Origin: Candidatus Epulonipiscium sp.
GTDB taxonomy: Bacteria > Bacillota > Clostridia > Lachnospirales > Defluviitaleaceae
DNA length: 39,931 nucleotides
Direction: 5' to 3'
Assembly (NCBI GenBank): GCA_012518815.1
Contig: JAAYRK010000009.1
Location: 1 to 39,931, forward strand
A model generated the notes under the pieces. That model saw nothing but the letters and a program-made list of their open reading frames with translations. It did no database searches and had not been told where the DNA came from. The translations under genes and the position numbers were made by a program. Position 1 is the stretch's first letter. Each line of letters opens with the position of its first letter. This document shows positions 8,741-17,676 of the stretch, piece after piece.

Positions 8741-9190
8741 ATGAAATTATCAACTAAAGGAAGATATGGTTTAAAGGCAATGGTGGACTTGGCAATTCAT
8801 AGTCAAGATAAGCACATTGCTTTAAGGCATATTGCTGAAAGACAAGACATTTCTGAGCATTATTTAGAGCAGTTAATTGCAGTTTTAAGAAAATCCGGTT
8901 TAGTTAAGAGCGTAAGAGGGGCTCAAGGTGGTTATAGCCTGGCTTTAGCTCCTGATGAAATAACTGTCGGAGATATTCTTAGAGCTTTGGAAGGTTCTTT
9001 AGCTCCGGTTGCTTGTGTTGATGAAAATGTAACTGAAGAATGTTCTGAATGGGATTTTTGCGTAACTAGAGTTGTTTGGAAAGAAATTAGTGATAAGGTA
9101 AATGAAGTGGTTGATTCTATTACGCTTTCTGATTTGTTAGAGGAATATAATAAGAAAAATTCTGGCAAAGAATATATGTACTATATTTAG
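8741..9190 (+). CDS. iscR: Rrf2-family Fe-S cluster regulator, IscR-like
   Basis: DNA-binding repressor of 149 residues. The N terminus MKLSTKGRYGLKAMVDLA starts the winged helix-turn-helix typical of Rrf2 proteins (IAERQDISEHYLEQL recognition region). Three cysteines, in PVACVDENVTEECSEWDFC, have nearly the spacing by which IscR binds a [2Fe-2S] cluster. CymR, the related cysteine regulator, lacks such cysteines. It heads an operon with iscS, iscU and mnmA, so it probably senses Fe-S supply and adjusts its own operon. Ribosome site GAGGTGAG precedes the ATG. Confidence 0.88.
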   Translation: MKLSTKGRYGLKAMVDLAIHSQDKHIALRHIAERQDISEHYLEQLIAVLRKSGLVKSVRGAQGGYSLALAPDEITVGDILRALEGSLAPVACVDENVTEECSEWDFCVTRVVWKEISDKVNEVVDSITLSDLLEEYNKKNSGKEYMYYI

Positions 9191-9221
9191 TACTAGCTTG
9201 CAAGTGAGGAGTGGTTGATGA

Positions 9222-10400
9222 ATGCATAAGATATATTTTGATCATGCAGCTACGACTTCTACTAGAAAAGAAGTAGTGGATGCAATGCTGCCTTATTTTA
9301 TAGAGGATTTTGGAAATCCTTCTAGCATTTACGAAGTTGCAAGAAGAAGTAAACAAGCTGTAGATGAATCTAGGCAAAAAATTGCCGACCTTTTAGGTGC
9401 GGATTTTAGTGAAATATATTTTACTAGTGGAGGAACTGAATCCGATAACTGGGCAATAAAAGGAGTAGCAGAAAGTTATAAGAATAAAGGAAATCACATT
9501 ATTACATCCTCTATTGAACACCATGCAGTTCTTCATACTTGTCAGTATTTAGAAAGCCAAGGTTATGAGGTGACTTATTTACCTGTGGATGAATATGGAC
9601 AAGTTAATCCAGAAGATGTAAAAAAAGCAATTAAAAATACAACGATACTTATTTCAATTATGTATGCCAATAATGAAATTGGTACCATTCAGCCAATTGA
9701 AGAAATAGGTCGTATTGCTAAAGAAAGAGGAGTATTATTTCATACTGATGCTGTCCAAGCAGTAGGTCATATTCCTATTGATGTAAAAAAAGCAAATGTA
9801 GATTTGCTTTCTCTTTCAGGGCATAAGTTCCATGGACCCAAAGGAATAGGGGCTTTATATGTTAGAAAAGGTGTTAGAATTAAAGCTATTTTACATGGAG
9901 GTGCTCAAGAAAGAAATAGAAGAGGAGGAACAGAAAATGTTCCTGGCATTGTAGGTTTGGCTACTGCATTAGAATTAGCTATTAAAGATATGGATGAAAA
10001 CAATAAAAAAATGCTTGAACTTAGAGATTATATTATAGAAGGGATAAGCCAAAAAGTTGATTTTGTAAAATTAAATGGTCATCCTACAAACAGGCTTGCC
10101 AATAATATTAATTTTACTTTTGATTTTATTGAAGGCGAATCACTTTTATTATTACTAGATAGTAAAGGTATTTTTTGTTCTAGTGGTTCAGCATGTACAT
10201 CGGGTTCTTTAGACCCGTCACATGTATTATTAGCTATTGGGCTTCCTCACGAAAAAGCTCATGGTTCTTTAAGGGTTACTATTGGTGATGAAAACACAAA
10301 GGAAGAAGCTGACTATTTCCTAGAAGTGCTTCCACCAATTGTTCAAAGATTAAGAGATATGTCTCCTTTATATGAGGATTTTAAAAAAAGAAAAAATTAA
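9222..10400 (+). CDS. iscS: Cysteine desulfurase, IscS/NifS type
   Basis: PLP enzyme that removes sulfur from L-cysteine as an enzyme persulfide and gives alanine. The 392-residue chain shows FDHAATT at the N terminus, the EHHAV histidine region (99-103), HTDAVQ with Asp176, the PLP lysine in SGHKFHGPKG (Lys202), and the mobile persulfide Cys325 in SSGSACTSGS. The partners are adjacent: IscU (Fe-S assembly) 27 bases downstream, then MnmA (tRNA thiolation), so sulfur from one desulfurase probably feeds both. GTGAGGAG is the ribosome site. The spacing after iscR (31 bases) indicates one transcript. Confidence 0.96.
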   Translation: MHKIYFDHAATTSTRKEVVDAMLPYFIEDFGNPSSIYEVARRSKQAVDESRQKIADLLGADFSEIYFTSGGTESDNWAIKGVAESYKNKGNHIITSSIEHHAVLHTCQYLESQGYEVTYLPVDEYGQVNPEDVKKAIKNTTILISIMYANNEIGTIQPIEEIGRIAKERGVLFHTDAVQAVGHIPIDVKKANVDLLSLSGHKFHGPKGIGALYVRKGVRIKAILHGGAQERNRRGGTENVPGIVGLATALELAIKDMDENNKKMLELRDYIIEGISQKVDFVKLNGHPTNRLANNINFTFDFIEGESLLLLLDSKGIFCSSGSACTSGSLDPSHVLLAIGLPHEKAHGSLRVTIGDENTKEEADYFLEVLPPIVQRLRDMSPLYEDFKKRKN

Positions 10401-10427
10401 TAAATATAGACTAAAAGAGGTGCTTTT

Positions 10428-10868
10428 ATGTATAGTGAAAAAGTAATGGATCATTTTATGAACCCTAGAAATATGGGAGAACTTGAAAATGCGTCAGGAG
10501 TAGGTGTTGTAGGAAATGCAAAATGCGGGGATATTATGAAAATATACCTTGATATAGAAGATGATATTATTAAGGATGTTAAGTTTAAAACTTTTGGCTG
10601 CGGTGCAGCTGTTGCAACAAGCAGCATGGCAACAGAATTAGTGAAGGGTAAGACCATACAGGAAGCAGTTAAGTTAACTAATAAAGCAGTTTTAGAGTCT
10701 CTTGACGGTCTTCCCCCAGTAAAAGTACACTGTTCTGTTTTAGCTGAAGAAGCTATTCATGCAGCTTTATGGGATTATGCACAAAAAAACGGAATTGAAA
10801 TTGAAGGACTAAAGCCTCCTACTGATAATGACGATCATCACCATGATATCCATGATGATGAGGAATAG
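10428..10868 (+). CDS. iscU: Fe-S cluster scaffold protein IscU/NifU-N
   Basis: Cytoplasmic scaffold on which [2Fe-2S] clusters are built from IscS sulfur. The three ligand cysteines are in GNAKCGD (Cys33), FGCGAA (Cys58) and HCSVLAEEA (Cys102), with Asp35 next to the first. The N terminus [14 protein letters not shown] is standard. At 146 residues it is about 20 longer than E. coli IscU; the extra C terminus is acidic and His-rich ([14 protein letters not shown]) and might bind metal. It lacks the SufU-type insertion, so it is of the IscU/NifU kind common in Clostridia. Confidence 0.94.
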   Translation: MYSEKVMDHFMNPRNMGELENASGVGVVGNAKCGDIMKIYLDIEDDIIKDVKFKTFGCGAAVATSSMATELVKGKTIQEAVKLTNKAVLESLDGLPPVKVHCSVLAEEAIHAALWDYAQKNGIEIEGLKPPTDNDDHHHDIHDDEE

Positions 10869-10885
10869 TTTTTTGGGGTGAAATA

Positions 10886-11980
10886 ATGCCAAAAGAAAAA
10901 GTTGTTGTAGGGATGTCTGGAGGAGTTGATAGTTCCGTTGCTGCATATTTATTAAAAGAGCAAGGTTATGAAGTAATTGGTATGACCATGCAGATTTGGC
11001 AGGAAGAATCCACAGAAGAGATGGAAAACCAAGGAGGCTGCTGTGGCTTGTCTGCAGTAGACGATGCCAGGAGAGTATGCCAAAAATTAGGCATCCCTCA
11101 TTATGTAGTTAATTTTAGGGATGTGTTTAGTAATAAAGTTATTGATTATTTTGCTAATGAATATTTTAAAGGTAAAACTCCTAATCCATGTATTGCATGT
11201 AATCGTTATATTAAATGGGAATCAATGCTATTTAAAGCTCTTCAATTAGAAGCGGATTATATAGCTACAGGGCATTATGCTAAAGTAGTTTATTTACCAG
11301 AAAAGAAAAGATATACTCTTAAACTTTCTTCAGCTTTAGCAAAAGATCAAACTTATGCCCTTTATAATCTTACTCAAGAGCAGTTAAAGCATACTTTAAT
11401 GCCTTTGGGAGATTATACTAAAGAGCAGGTAAGAAAAATTGCTAAAGAAGCTGGACTTTTAGTGGCATCTAAACCTGACAGCCAAGAAATATGTTTTATT
11501 CCTGATAATGATTACGGTAAATTTTTAGAAGAAAATTACGATATGCCTATACGACCTGGAAATTTTGTAGATACAAAAGGTAATGTATTAGGAATGCATA
11601 AGGGAATAATATATTATACAATAGGACAAAGAAAAGGTCTTGGAATTTCTTTTGGAAAACCTATGTTTGTTGTGGAAATAAGACCTGAAAAAAATGAAGT
11701 TGTATTAGGCGAACATCATGAAGTTTTTAGAAAAGTATTATATGCTAATGAGCTAAACTTTATGTCTATTGAAAAGCTTGAAGGACCAATGAGAGTTACT
11801 GGAAAAATCAGATATAGTCATGATAGAGTTTTATGTACTATCGAGATGAAAGCAGAAGATCTTTTAAGATGTGAATTTGATGAACCTCAAAGAGCAATAA
11901 CTCCAGGACAAGCTGTTGTCTTTTATGATGGAGATATTGTTGTTGGGGGAGGAACAATTTTATATGGTAAAAACAAATAA
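10886..11980 (+). CDS. mnmA: tRNA-specific 2-thiouridylase MnmA
   Basis: Makes 2-thiouridine at the wobble U34 of tRNA Lys, Glu and Gln, using ATP and persulfide sulfur. The PP-loop ATP motif is SGGVDSS (11-17). Catalytic cysteines are Cys102 in NPCIACN and Cys203 in SQEICFIPD. The C-terminal PRC-like and beta-barrel parts ([11 protein letters not shown], then [16 protein letters not shown]) are present, and 364 residues is normal. It lies 17 bases after iscU with GGGGTG as ribosome site, so it is co-transcribed with its sulfur donor. Confidence 0.96.
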   Translation: MPKEKVVVGMSGGVDSSVAAYLLKEQGYEVIGMTMQIWQEESTEEMENQGGCCGLSAVDDARRVCQKLGIPHYVVNFRDVFSNKVIDYFANEYFKGKTPNPCIACNRYIKWESMLFKALQLEADYIATGHYAKVVYLPEKKRYTLKLSSALAKDQTYALYNLTQEQLKHTLMPLGDYTKEQVRKIAKEAGLLVASKPDSQEICFIPDNDYGKFLEENYDMPIRPGNFVDTKGNVLGMHKGIIYYTIGQRKGLGISFGKPMFVVEIRPEKNEVVLGEHHEVFRKVLYANELNFMSIEKLEGPMRVTGKIRYSHDRVLCTIEMKAEDLLRCEFDEPQRAITPGQAVVFYDGDIVVGGGTILYGKNK

Positions 11981-11981
11981 A

Positions 11982-12006
11982 ATCCTTGGGAAACCAAGGA
12001 TGTTTT
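11982..12006. terminator. Terminator between mnmA and the glutathione genes
   Basis: ATCCTTGG (11982-11989), tetraloop GAAA, CCAAGGAT (11994-12001), T-rich on one side and A-rich on the other, serving both convergent operons. Confidence 0.85.
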
Positions 12007-12010
12007 TATC

Positions 12011-13000
12011 TTATAAATTTAATAAGTCTAATACTTTCTTTTCAACCTTTCTATTTTTTCCTATGTAAGGATAATCATGAATGTGAAGAGCAGGGTTAAA
12101 GTTTAATTCTATAATGCTGTAATTATCCTTTGAAGCTTTTTCATTAATATCTTTAATAATGATATCTGCCCCGCAGATTTTGGCTCCTACTGCCTTAGCT
12201 GCTTTTACAGCTATTTTTTTATAATCATCAGAAATATCATCAGTAAAATCTATACTGTCTCCTCCAGTACTGATATTAGAGTTTTTACGTAAATAGACGA
12301 CTTCATTTTCTAAGGGGATATAATTGAAATCTTTTCCCTGGGCTTTTAAAAATTCTTCTTCAGCATGACCTAAATTAATTTTTTCAAGAGGGGTGGTGTA
12401 ATTTTTTCCTCTTAAAGGATCTTGGTTTTTTATTTCTACTAATTGTCTAATGCTATGAATACCATCGCCTTTTACATTTGCTGGTACCCTGTGTAAAATT
12501 GCTGCTACTTCATCTCCTATAACTAAAAATCTATATTCTTTTCCTGGAATGTATTCTTCTATCAATAGGTAACTGTCCTCTTTAAAAGCAAATTTTGCAG
12601 CATCTAAAAATTCTTCTTTAGATTGCATATTTTTTATAATGGTAATTCCTTTTCCAAAGTTTGTGGATTTTGGCTTTACCACTATGTCGCTGCCTAATAA
12701 ATTTGGATATTCGGCTAAGGCATTTTCAATAGAATGAATTGTAACAGATTTTGGTACACAAAGACCGTGTTCTTTTAAAACAAGCTTTGTTACTTCTTTA
12801 TTTTCCATAATTAAAGGAGCAATATAAGAATCAGCAGAGGTCCTGGTTGCTTGTTTAATATATTCAACTTTATCATTTTTTTTTAAACGGATAAAATTAT
12901 CATGCCAATCAAGTACTTCTACTTCTATATTTCTTTCTAATGCTTCTTTAATTATTAATTGTGTCGATAGTTCTAAGCTTTTATAGTCTTTTGAAATCAT
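12011..13000 (-). CDS. gshB: ATP-grasp glutathione synthetase-like protein (GshF C-terminal type)
   Basis: A 329-residue ATP-grasp ligase. The ATP-binding stretch VVKPKSTNFGKGI (107-119), IEEYIPGKEYRFLVIG (147-162) and the metal-binding IIELNFNPAL (296-305) resemble the C-terminal half of bifunctional GshF, not E. coli GshB. It should join glycine to gamma-glutamylcysteine. It follows gshA by three bases, and its ribosome site GGAGGT is made from the last codons of gshA, so translation is probably coupled. Cyanophycin-synthetase-like ligases have the same fold, but the linkage to gshA favours glutathione synthesis. Confidence 0.85.
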   Translation of the reverse strand: MISKDYKSLELSTQLIIKEALERNIEVEVLDWHDNFIRLKKNDKVEYIKQATRTSADSYIAPLIMENKEVTKLVLKEHGLCVPKSVTIHSIENALAEYPNLLGSDIVVKPKSTNFGKGITIIKNMQSKEEFLDAAKFAFKEDSYLLIEEYIPGKEYRFLVIGDEVAAILHRVPANVKGDGIHSIRQLVEIKNQDPLRGKNYTTPLEKINLGHAEEEFLKAQGKDFNYIPLENEVVYLRKNSNISTGGDSIDFTDDISDDYKKIAVKAAKAVGAKICGADIIIKDINEKASKDNYSIIELNFNPALHIHDYPYIGKNRKVEKKVLDLLNL

Positions 13001-13003
13001 GCT

Positions 13004-14458
13004 TTACCTCCAAAGATTGTTTTTTGCACATCTTAACCCAAATTCAAGAAAAGTTTCATTGTTGTTTTTTGTTTCATTATAAATTAGTGATGAAGGAAGT
13101 AGAGAAATATCAAAGAGTTTTTCTTTTTCTTTTAATACACTTTTTGTATATTTATTATCCTTTACAGCTTTGTCCATCAATAAAGCAACAATTTCTAATT
13201 TTTTAAATGTTTCCGTCCCATAGTCGGTTAATGATTTTATCTTGCTATTGTAATCGTATAATACTAAATCAGATCTTCTGCCTGATAAGGCTACTAGATG
13301 ATGATTTAAGTTTATTTCTGTTAACTCTTCTTCAGAAATAGCTTTGTTTTCTTCAAACAAACAAAAAATCATAAAAACATGGAGAAAATATAATTGACTT
13401 AAGCTTAAGCCAGTTTTTTCAAAGGGATTTAAATCTAAAATTCGTATTTCGATATATTTGACTCCCCTTTTTTCCAGGGCATCTAAAGAATTTTCCCCTT
13501 TATTAAGATATTGTTTAAAGCGTATTGGTGAATAAAATTCACTTTCTTTTTGAAGAACATTTGTATTTAATTGTGTAATTTCGCCGTTAATAACAGTACC
13601 TAGTTTTAAGTATTCTTTGCAAGGAGTATTTAATAATTTACGCAGTCCTAGGATATATTCCTTTAGACTATTATATGAAATACTATATTTACCTTGAAGA
13701 GTACTAGAGTAGCCAAAGCGACTTAGTCTAAGGGATGTAGCATATTGTTCATACTTGTCAACAAAGTTTAAATCCTGGGGACAACAATGTTTAATAATTT
13801 CTAATTCTTTGGTTAATACTGAGTTATAACTAGAATCAAAAGAAGGAGATGCCCCAAAAAGATATATTAAGAGCCATTTATACCTTAAAAAGTTCCTTCC
13901 TAAAGAAAAATACAAATCATTAATAAATTCTTGTTTAGGAATCTTTAAAGTCTTTTGTTGATATAATAAATCAAGGAGTCTGTCACTAAAAGAAAAATTA
14001 TAGTGAACTCCACAAATCATCTGCATTTTTTTACCGTATCTTAGGGCTAAACCTTTTCGGTATATTTCTTGTTCTTTTCCTTGTGGACTATTATTAAATT
14101 TTGCAATAGGTATTAATTTTTCATCAGGAAGTTTTGGGGGCATACTAAGAGGCCATAGTAATTCATTATCTAATATTTTATTTGCTTTATTGTGAAGTTC
14201 ACAAAGGAAATCATAGCTCTTCTCAATAGATTCAAAGGGTGGTGTAATGAATTCTAGTTGGCTTTCTGAAAAATCAGTTGTAATATAAGGATTTGTAAGT
14301 TTATCTCCAAAAGCTTTAGGATGGGGAGTAAGAGCAAGTTCCCCAGATGACAAGACTCTTTGGGATTCTTTTTCTAGTCCCCAGTAGCCTTTTACTAAAA
14401 GCTTACGATTTTCTCTATTAGAAAATAATTCGATGTAGTTTGCAAAGTTTTGATTCAT
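13004..14458 (-). CDS. gshA: Glutamate-cysteine ligase GshA
   Basis: Makes gamma-glutamylcysteine from Glu, Cys and ATP. The 484-residue protein begins with the class I features GLEKESQRV (27-35) and DFSESQLEFITPP, and has YIEIRILDLNPF further on, matching the N-terminal ligase half of GshF and E. coli GshA. In GshF this module is fused to an ATP-grasp module; here the two are separate neighbouring genes. Transcription is leftward, away from the phosphate transporter. The ATG has AAAGGTG upstream on the minus strand. Low-molecular-weight thiol synthesis suggests redox or oxygen stress tolerance. Confidence 0.93.
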   Translation of the reverse strand: MNQNFANYIELFSNRENRKLLVKGYWGLEKESQRVLSSGELALTPHPKAFGDKLTNPYITTDFSESQLEFITPPFESIEKSYDFLCELHNKANKILDNELLWPLSMPPKLPDEKLIPIAKFNNSPQGKEQEIYRKGLALRYGKKMQMICGVHYNFSFSDRLLDLLYQQKTLKIPKQEFINDLYFSLGRNFLRYKWLLIYLFGASPSFDSSYNSVLTKELEIIKHCCPQDLNFVDKYEQYATSLRLSRFGYSSTLQGKYSISYNSLKEYILGLRKLLNTPCKEYLKLGTVINGEITQLNTNVLQKESEFYSPIRFKQYLNKGENSLDALEKRGVKYIEIRILDLNPFEKTGLSLSQLYFLHVFMIFCLFEENKAISEEELTEINLNHHLVALSGRRSDLVLYDYNSKIKSLTDYGTETFKKLEIVALLMDKAVKDNKYTKSVLKEKEKLFDISLLPSSLIYNETKNNNETFLEFGLRCAKNNLWR

Positions 14459-14763
14459 AGATTCACCTTTTATTATTTATTATAAATTATAGTTAATATC
14501 ATACCATGATTTTAAATTGATGATAATGTAACTTTTAAATATTGTAAAGTAAATTATTAGAAATACATTTAATAGAAATTAATAGCCTGCGAAATGATAA
14601 TAATTTATATTAATACTTAAAGAATTACAAAAAGATGATTTGAAAAAGAATAATTTTGTATATATATGATAAATAAAAGCTTAATATTTAATAAAGTCTT
14701 GCTTAGCTTTTTTAGTCCATGATAGAATACAACAGAAAGTATTTATAAACTAGGAGGTATGAC
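14459..14763. other. AT-rich divergent intergenic region
   Basis: About 305 bases between divergent gshA and the phosphate symporter. Apart from the promoter called at 14699-14728, I see no ORF with a ribosome site, no strong hairpin and no riboswitch. The gshA promoter must lie here, but I cannot place it confidently. Confidence 0.6.
14699..14728 (+). promoter_or_regulatory. Promoter of the Na/Pi symporter gene
   Basis: TTGCTT (14699-14704), 18-base spacer, TAGAAT (14723-14728). AGGAGG before the ATG follows about 25 bases later. Confidence 0.5.
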
Positions 14764-16422
14764 ATGGGAGAGTACATTAAGGTAATTTTTACTCTTGTTG
14801 GAGGATTAGGCCTTTTCATTTATGGTATGCAAATAATGGCTGACGGGTTACAAAAGTCTGCTGGCAATAAAATGAAAAAGTTATTAGAGGTTCTAACTAA
14901 TAATAAATTTATGGGAGTATTAGTTGGGGCAGTAGTTACTGCAATTATTCAAAGCAGTTCTGCAACAACTGTTATGGTTGTCGGCTTTGTTAATGCAGGC
15001 TTAATGAATTTGGCACAAGCTGTAGGAGTTATTATGGGGGCCAATATTGGGACAACCGTTACAGGATGGTTAGTATCTAGTGCAGAGTGGGCAAAGTTTT
15101 TAAACCCTTCAGAATTAGCTCCCCTTGCCATAGCAATTGGTGTAGGAATGATACTTTTTGCCAAGAAAAAATCTGTTAAACAAGTTGGAGAAATTATTGC
15201 AGGATTTGGTATCTTGTTTATTGGTTTAGATATGATGGGTGGTGCAGTTAAACCATTTAGAGAATCACCAGTTTTTAAAAATGCATTTTTAACTTTAGGA
15301 AAAAACCCCATATTAGGGATTTTAGCAGGTTTTGCAGTTACTGCAATTATTCAAAGTAGTTCTGCTTCAGTAGGTATTTTACAATCTTTAGCTAGATATT
15401 CCTTAGTACCTTGGAATGCTGCAGTTTATATCATTATGGGACAAAATATAGGAACTTGTGTTACAGCTTTATTTTCTAGTATTGGTGCTAGTAAAAATGC
15501 AAAGAGAACTGCATATATTCATTTACTTTTTAATGTAATTGGAACGATTGTTTTTGCAGTTATAGGGATTGTTTATTTTAAATATATTAATCATACTTTT
15601 GGAGAATCTTTAATTACTATGACACAAATCAGTGTTGTACATACTATTTTTAATATTGGAAATACTATACTCTTATTTCCCTTTGCTGGAATGCTTGTAT
15701 ACTTAGCTAGTAAATTAGTAAGGGGTGAAGACGAAGAAGATGAAAGTGCCCTTAGACATCTTGATGATAGAATACTAGAAACTCCTTCTTTTGCAGTAGA
15801 AAATGCTATTAAAGAAGTTGTAAGATTAAGTAAAATGGCAGGAGAAAATGCAAAATTAGCCATGGAGGCATTGCTTGAGAAAAATGAAGAAAAAGCTGAA
15901 CAAGTTTATAAAAAAGAAAAAAGTATTAATGCCTTAGAAAAAGCTATTACACCTTACTTAGTAAAAATATTAAATTCATCTATTAATGAAAAACAAAATA
16001 AAATTATTACTAGTTTATTTCATATAACAAATGATATTGAAAGAGTAGGCGATCATGCTGAAAACATTGCTGAACTTGCTCAATTTGCTATAGATGGAAA
16101 AGTTGAATTTTCAGAAATGGCTATCGACGAACTAATAACCTTATCAGAAAAGAGTTTAGACTGTTATAAGCTTGCTTCAAGAGCAATAGAAGAAGATAAC
16201 GTAGAATTTGCAAGAAAAGTTGAACCGCAAGAAGAAATGGTTGACAAATTGGAAGAAGAATTTAGAAAGACTCATATAGAAAGACTTTCACAAAATAAAT
16301 GCAGTGCTAATTCAGGAGTTGTTTTCTTGGATATAATAAGTAATTTAGAAAGAATTTCTGACCATGCTTCTAATATTGCCTATGCTGTTTTAGATCAACA
16401 CAAAAAAATAAAAAAAGCTTAA
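14764..16422 (+). CDS. Na/Pi cotransporter family protein (NptA-like) with PhoU-like C terminus
   Basis: A 552-residue membrane protein of the SLC34-like PNaS family. It has two inverted-repeat units each carrying the signature QSSSA (QSSSATT at 63-69 and QSSSASV at 197-203), followed by GANIGTT and GQNIGTC. Residues from about 340 onward are soluble, helical and PhoU-like, with two repeats containing ERVGDHAENIAEL and ERISDHASNIAY. The family takes up phosphate with sodium; the PhoU-like tail is presumed regulatory. The gene is monocistronic, between the glutathione genes and the glycolytic operon. Confidence 0.92.
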   Translation: MGEYIKVIFTLVGGLGLFIYGMQIMADGLQKSAGNKMKKLLEVLTNNKFMGVLVGAVVTAIIQSSSATTVMVVGFVNAGLMNLAQAVGVIMGANIGTTVTGWLVSSAEWAKFLNPSELAPLAIAIGVGMILFAKKKSVKQVGEIIAGFGILFIGLDMMGGAVKPFRESPVFKNAFLTLGKNPILGILAGFAVTAIIQSSSASVGILQSLARYSLVPWNAAVYIIMGQNIGTCVTALFSSIGASKNAKRTAYIHLLFNVIGTIVFAVIGIVYFKYINHTFGESLITMTQISVVHTIFNIGNTILLFPFAGMLVYLASKLVRGEDEEDESALRHLDDRILETPSFAVENAIKEVVRLSKMAGENAKLAMEALLEKNEEKAEQVYKKEKSINALEKAITPYLVKILNSSINEKQNKIITSLFHITNDIERVGDHAENIAELAQFAIDGKVEFSEMAIDELITLSEKSLDCYKLASRAIEEDNVEFARKVEPQEEMVDKLEEEFRKTHIERLSQNKCSANSGVVFLDIISNLERISDHASNIAYAVLDQHKKIKKA

Positions 16423-16452
16423 AAAATTAATTGATATTTTTAAATATTTTCC

Positions 16453-16481
16453 TTGATATTTTGTATCATTTTCGTTACAAT
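16453..16481 (+). promoter_or_regulatory. Promoter of the cggR glycolytic operon
   Basis: TTGATA (16453-16458), exactly 17 bases, TACAAT (16476-16481): a strong sigma-A promoter. It lies about 40 bases upstream of the CggR operator. Confidence 0.85.
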
Positions 16482-16520
16482 ATAAGCGGTGATACAGAAT
16501 ATCTTTTTTTTACGAATAAC

Positions 16521-16556
16521 TGGGACGAAAATTGTCGTGCGGGACAATAATGTTCC
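16521..16556 (+). promoter_or_regulatory. CggR operator
   Basis: The pattern is TGGGAC-N6-TGTC (16521-16536), three bases, CGGGAC-N6-GTTC (16540-16555). This reproduces the tandem CGGGAC-N6-TGTC half-operators bound by B. subtilis CggR, and occupies the same place between promoter and cggR. Binding is expected to block elongation and to be relieved by fructose-1,6-bisphosphate. Confidence 0.85.
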
Positions 16557-16571
16557 CGAGGAGAGATTATA

Positions 16572-17606
16572 ATGAGAAATCTTTCTCTGACATTACAGAA
16601 GATTATTCCAGAAGGTGTTTTGACTTTAGAGAGAAGATACGAGATTTTAAGAGCAATTAGTTATTTTCAGCCTGTTGGAAGAAGGATTTTAGCTAATCAT
16701 TTAGGCATATCAGAGAGGATTATCAGAAACGAAACAGATTTTTTAAAACAAAATGTTTATATAAAAGTGACTTCTTTAGGCATGGAAATTACCCAAGAAG
16801 GACATAATATCCTTCAGGAGTTAGAAGGTTTAATATATGATTTAAGAGGACTTACTGAGCTTGAAAAACAACTTTCTAAAATATTAAATATAGATAAAGT
16901 AGTTGTTGTTCCTGGAGATACGGACAAAAATGAAATGGTTAAAAAAGACATTGGAAAAGCTGCTGCCCGTATATTTAGGGATATCATAAAACCAGGAAAT
17001 ACAATTGCAATTACTGGTGGGACAACTGTGGCACAAATGATTAATTCATTTCAGCCATTAAATAATAATTACGAAGATGTTTTTGTTCTTCCTGCCCGAG
17101 GTAGTATTGGTAATAAGGTAGAATATCAATCAAATACTTTGGCATCTCAATTAGCATATAAATTAGGTGCCGATTATAAACTTTTAAATATTCCAGATCA
17201 TTTAAGTAAAAAATCTTTAGAGAGTATTAGTAAGGAACCTGAAATTAAAGACACACTTCAAAAGGTTTCTAATACAGATATATTAATTTTTGGTATAGGT
17301 AATGCTCTTAAGATGGCAAAAAGGAGAGGGCTTTTAGAACCTGTTATTGATTTTTTAAGACGTAAAGAAGCTGTTGCTGAAGCCTTTGGTTATTACTTTA
17401 ATCTTGAGGGGGAAATAGTATATAATTCCCGTTCAGTAGGAATACAATTGGATGAAATTAAAAATATTTCCTATATGATTGCTGTAGCTGGTGGTTCATC
17501 TAAGGCAGAAGCAATTATGGCGGTAGAACATCTTCTTAAAAAGGGTTGTATAGTCATGGATGAAGGTGCAGCCAATGAAATCATCCGATATAAAAGAAAT
17601 AAATAA
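16572..17606 (+). CDS. cggR: Central glycolytic genes regulator CggR (SorC family)
   Basis: Repressor of 344 residues. The N-terminal winged helix includes the helix-turn-helix RRILANHLGISERIIRNE (36-53). The remainder is a SorC-type sugar-phosphate-binding domain (VVVPGDTDKNE, AITGGTTVAQM, GIGNALKMAKRR, VAGGSSKAEAIMA). In B. subtilis CggR senses fructose-1,6-bisphosphate and represses the gap-pgk-tpi-pgm-eno operon. Gene order and operator are the same here, so autoregulation is almost certain. The ATG is preceded by GAGGAGAG that directly adjoins the operator. Confidence 0.95.
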   Translation: MRNLSLTLQKIIPEGVLTLERRYEILRAISYFQPVGRRILANHLGISERIIRNETDFLKQNVYIKVTSLGMEITQEGHNILQELEGLIYDLRGLTELEKQLSKILNIDKVVVVPGDTDKNEMVKKDIGKAAARIFRDIIKPGNTIAITGGTTVAQMINSFQPLNNNYEDVFVLPARGSIGNKVEYQSNTLASQLAYKLGADYKLLNIPDHLSKKSLESISKEPEIKDTLQKVSNTDILIFGIGNALKMAKRRGLLEPVIDFLRRKEAVAEAFGYYFNLEGEIVYNSRSVGIQLDEIKNISYMIAVAGGSSKAEAIMAVEHLLKKGCIVMDEGAANEIIRYKRNK

Positions 17607-17615
17607 GTTAGATTA

Positions 17616-17640
17616 TTGTAAGCATATTTTATGTTTACAA
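17616..17640 (+). other. Hairpin between cggR and gap
   Basis: TTGTAAGCATA (17616-17626), loop TTT, TATGTTTACAA (17630-17640), one G-U pair. There is no T tract, so it is not a good terminator. In B. subtilis the cggR-gapA mRNA is cut upstream of gapA and a 5' stem-loop stabilises the gapA portion; this hairpin is well placed for that. Confidence 0.5.
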
Positions 17641-17676
17641 TTATAATAAATTAAATTTTATAGGAGGAATGTAAAA

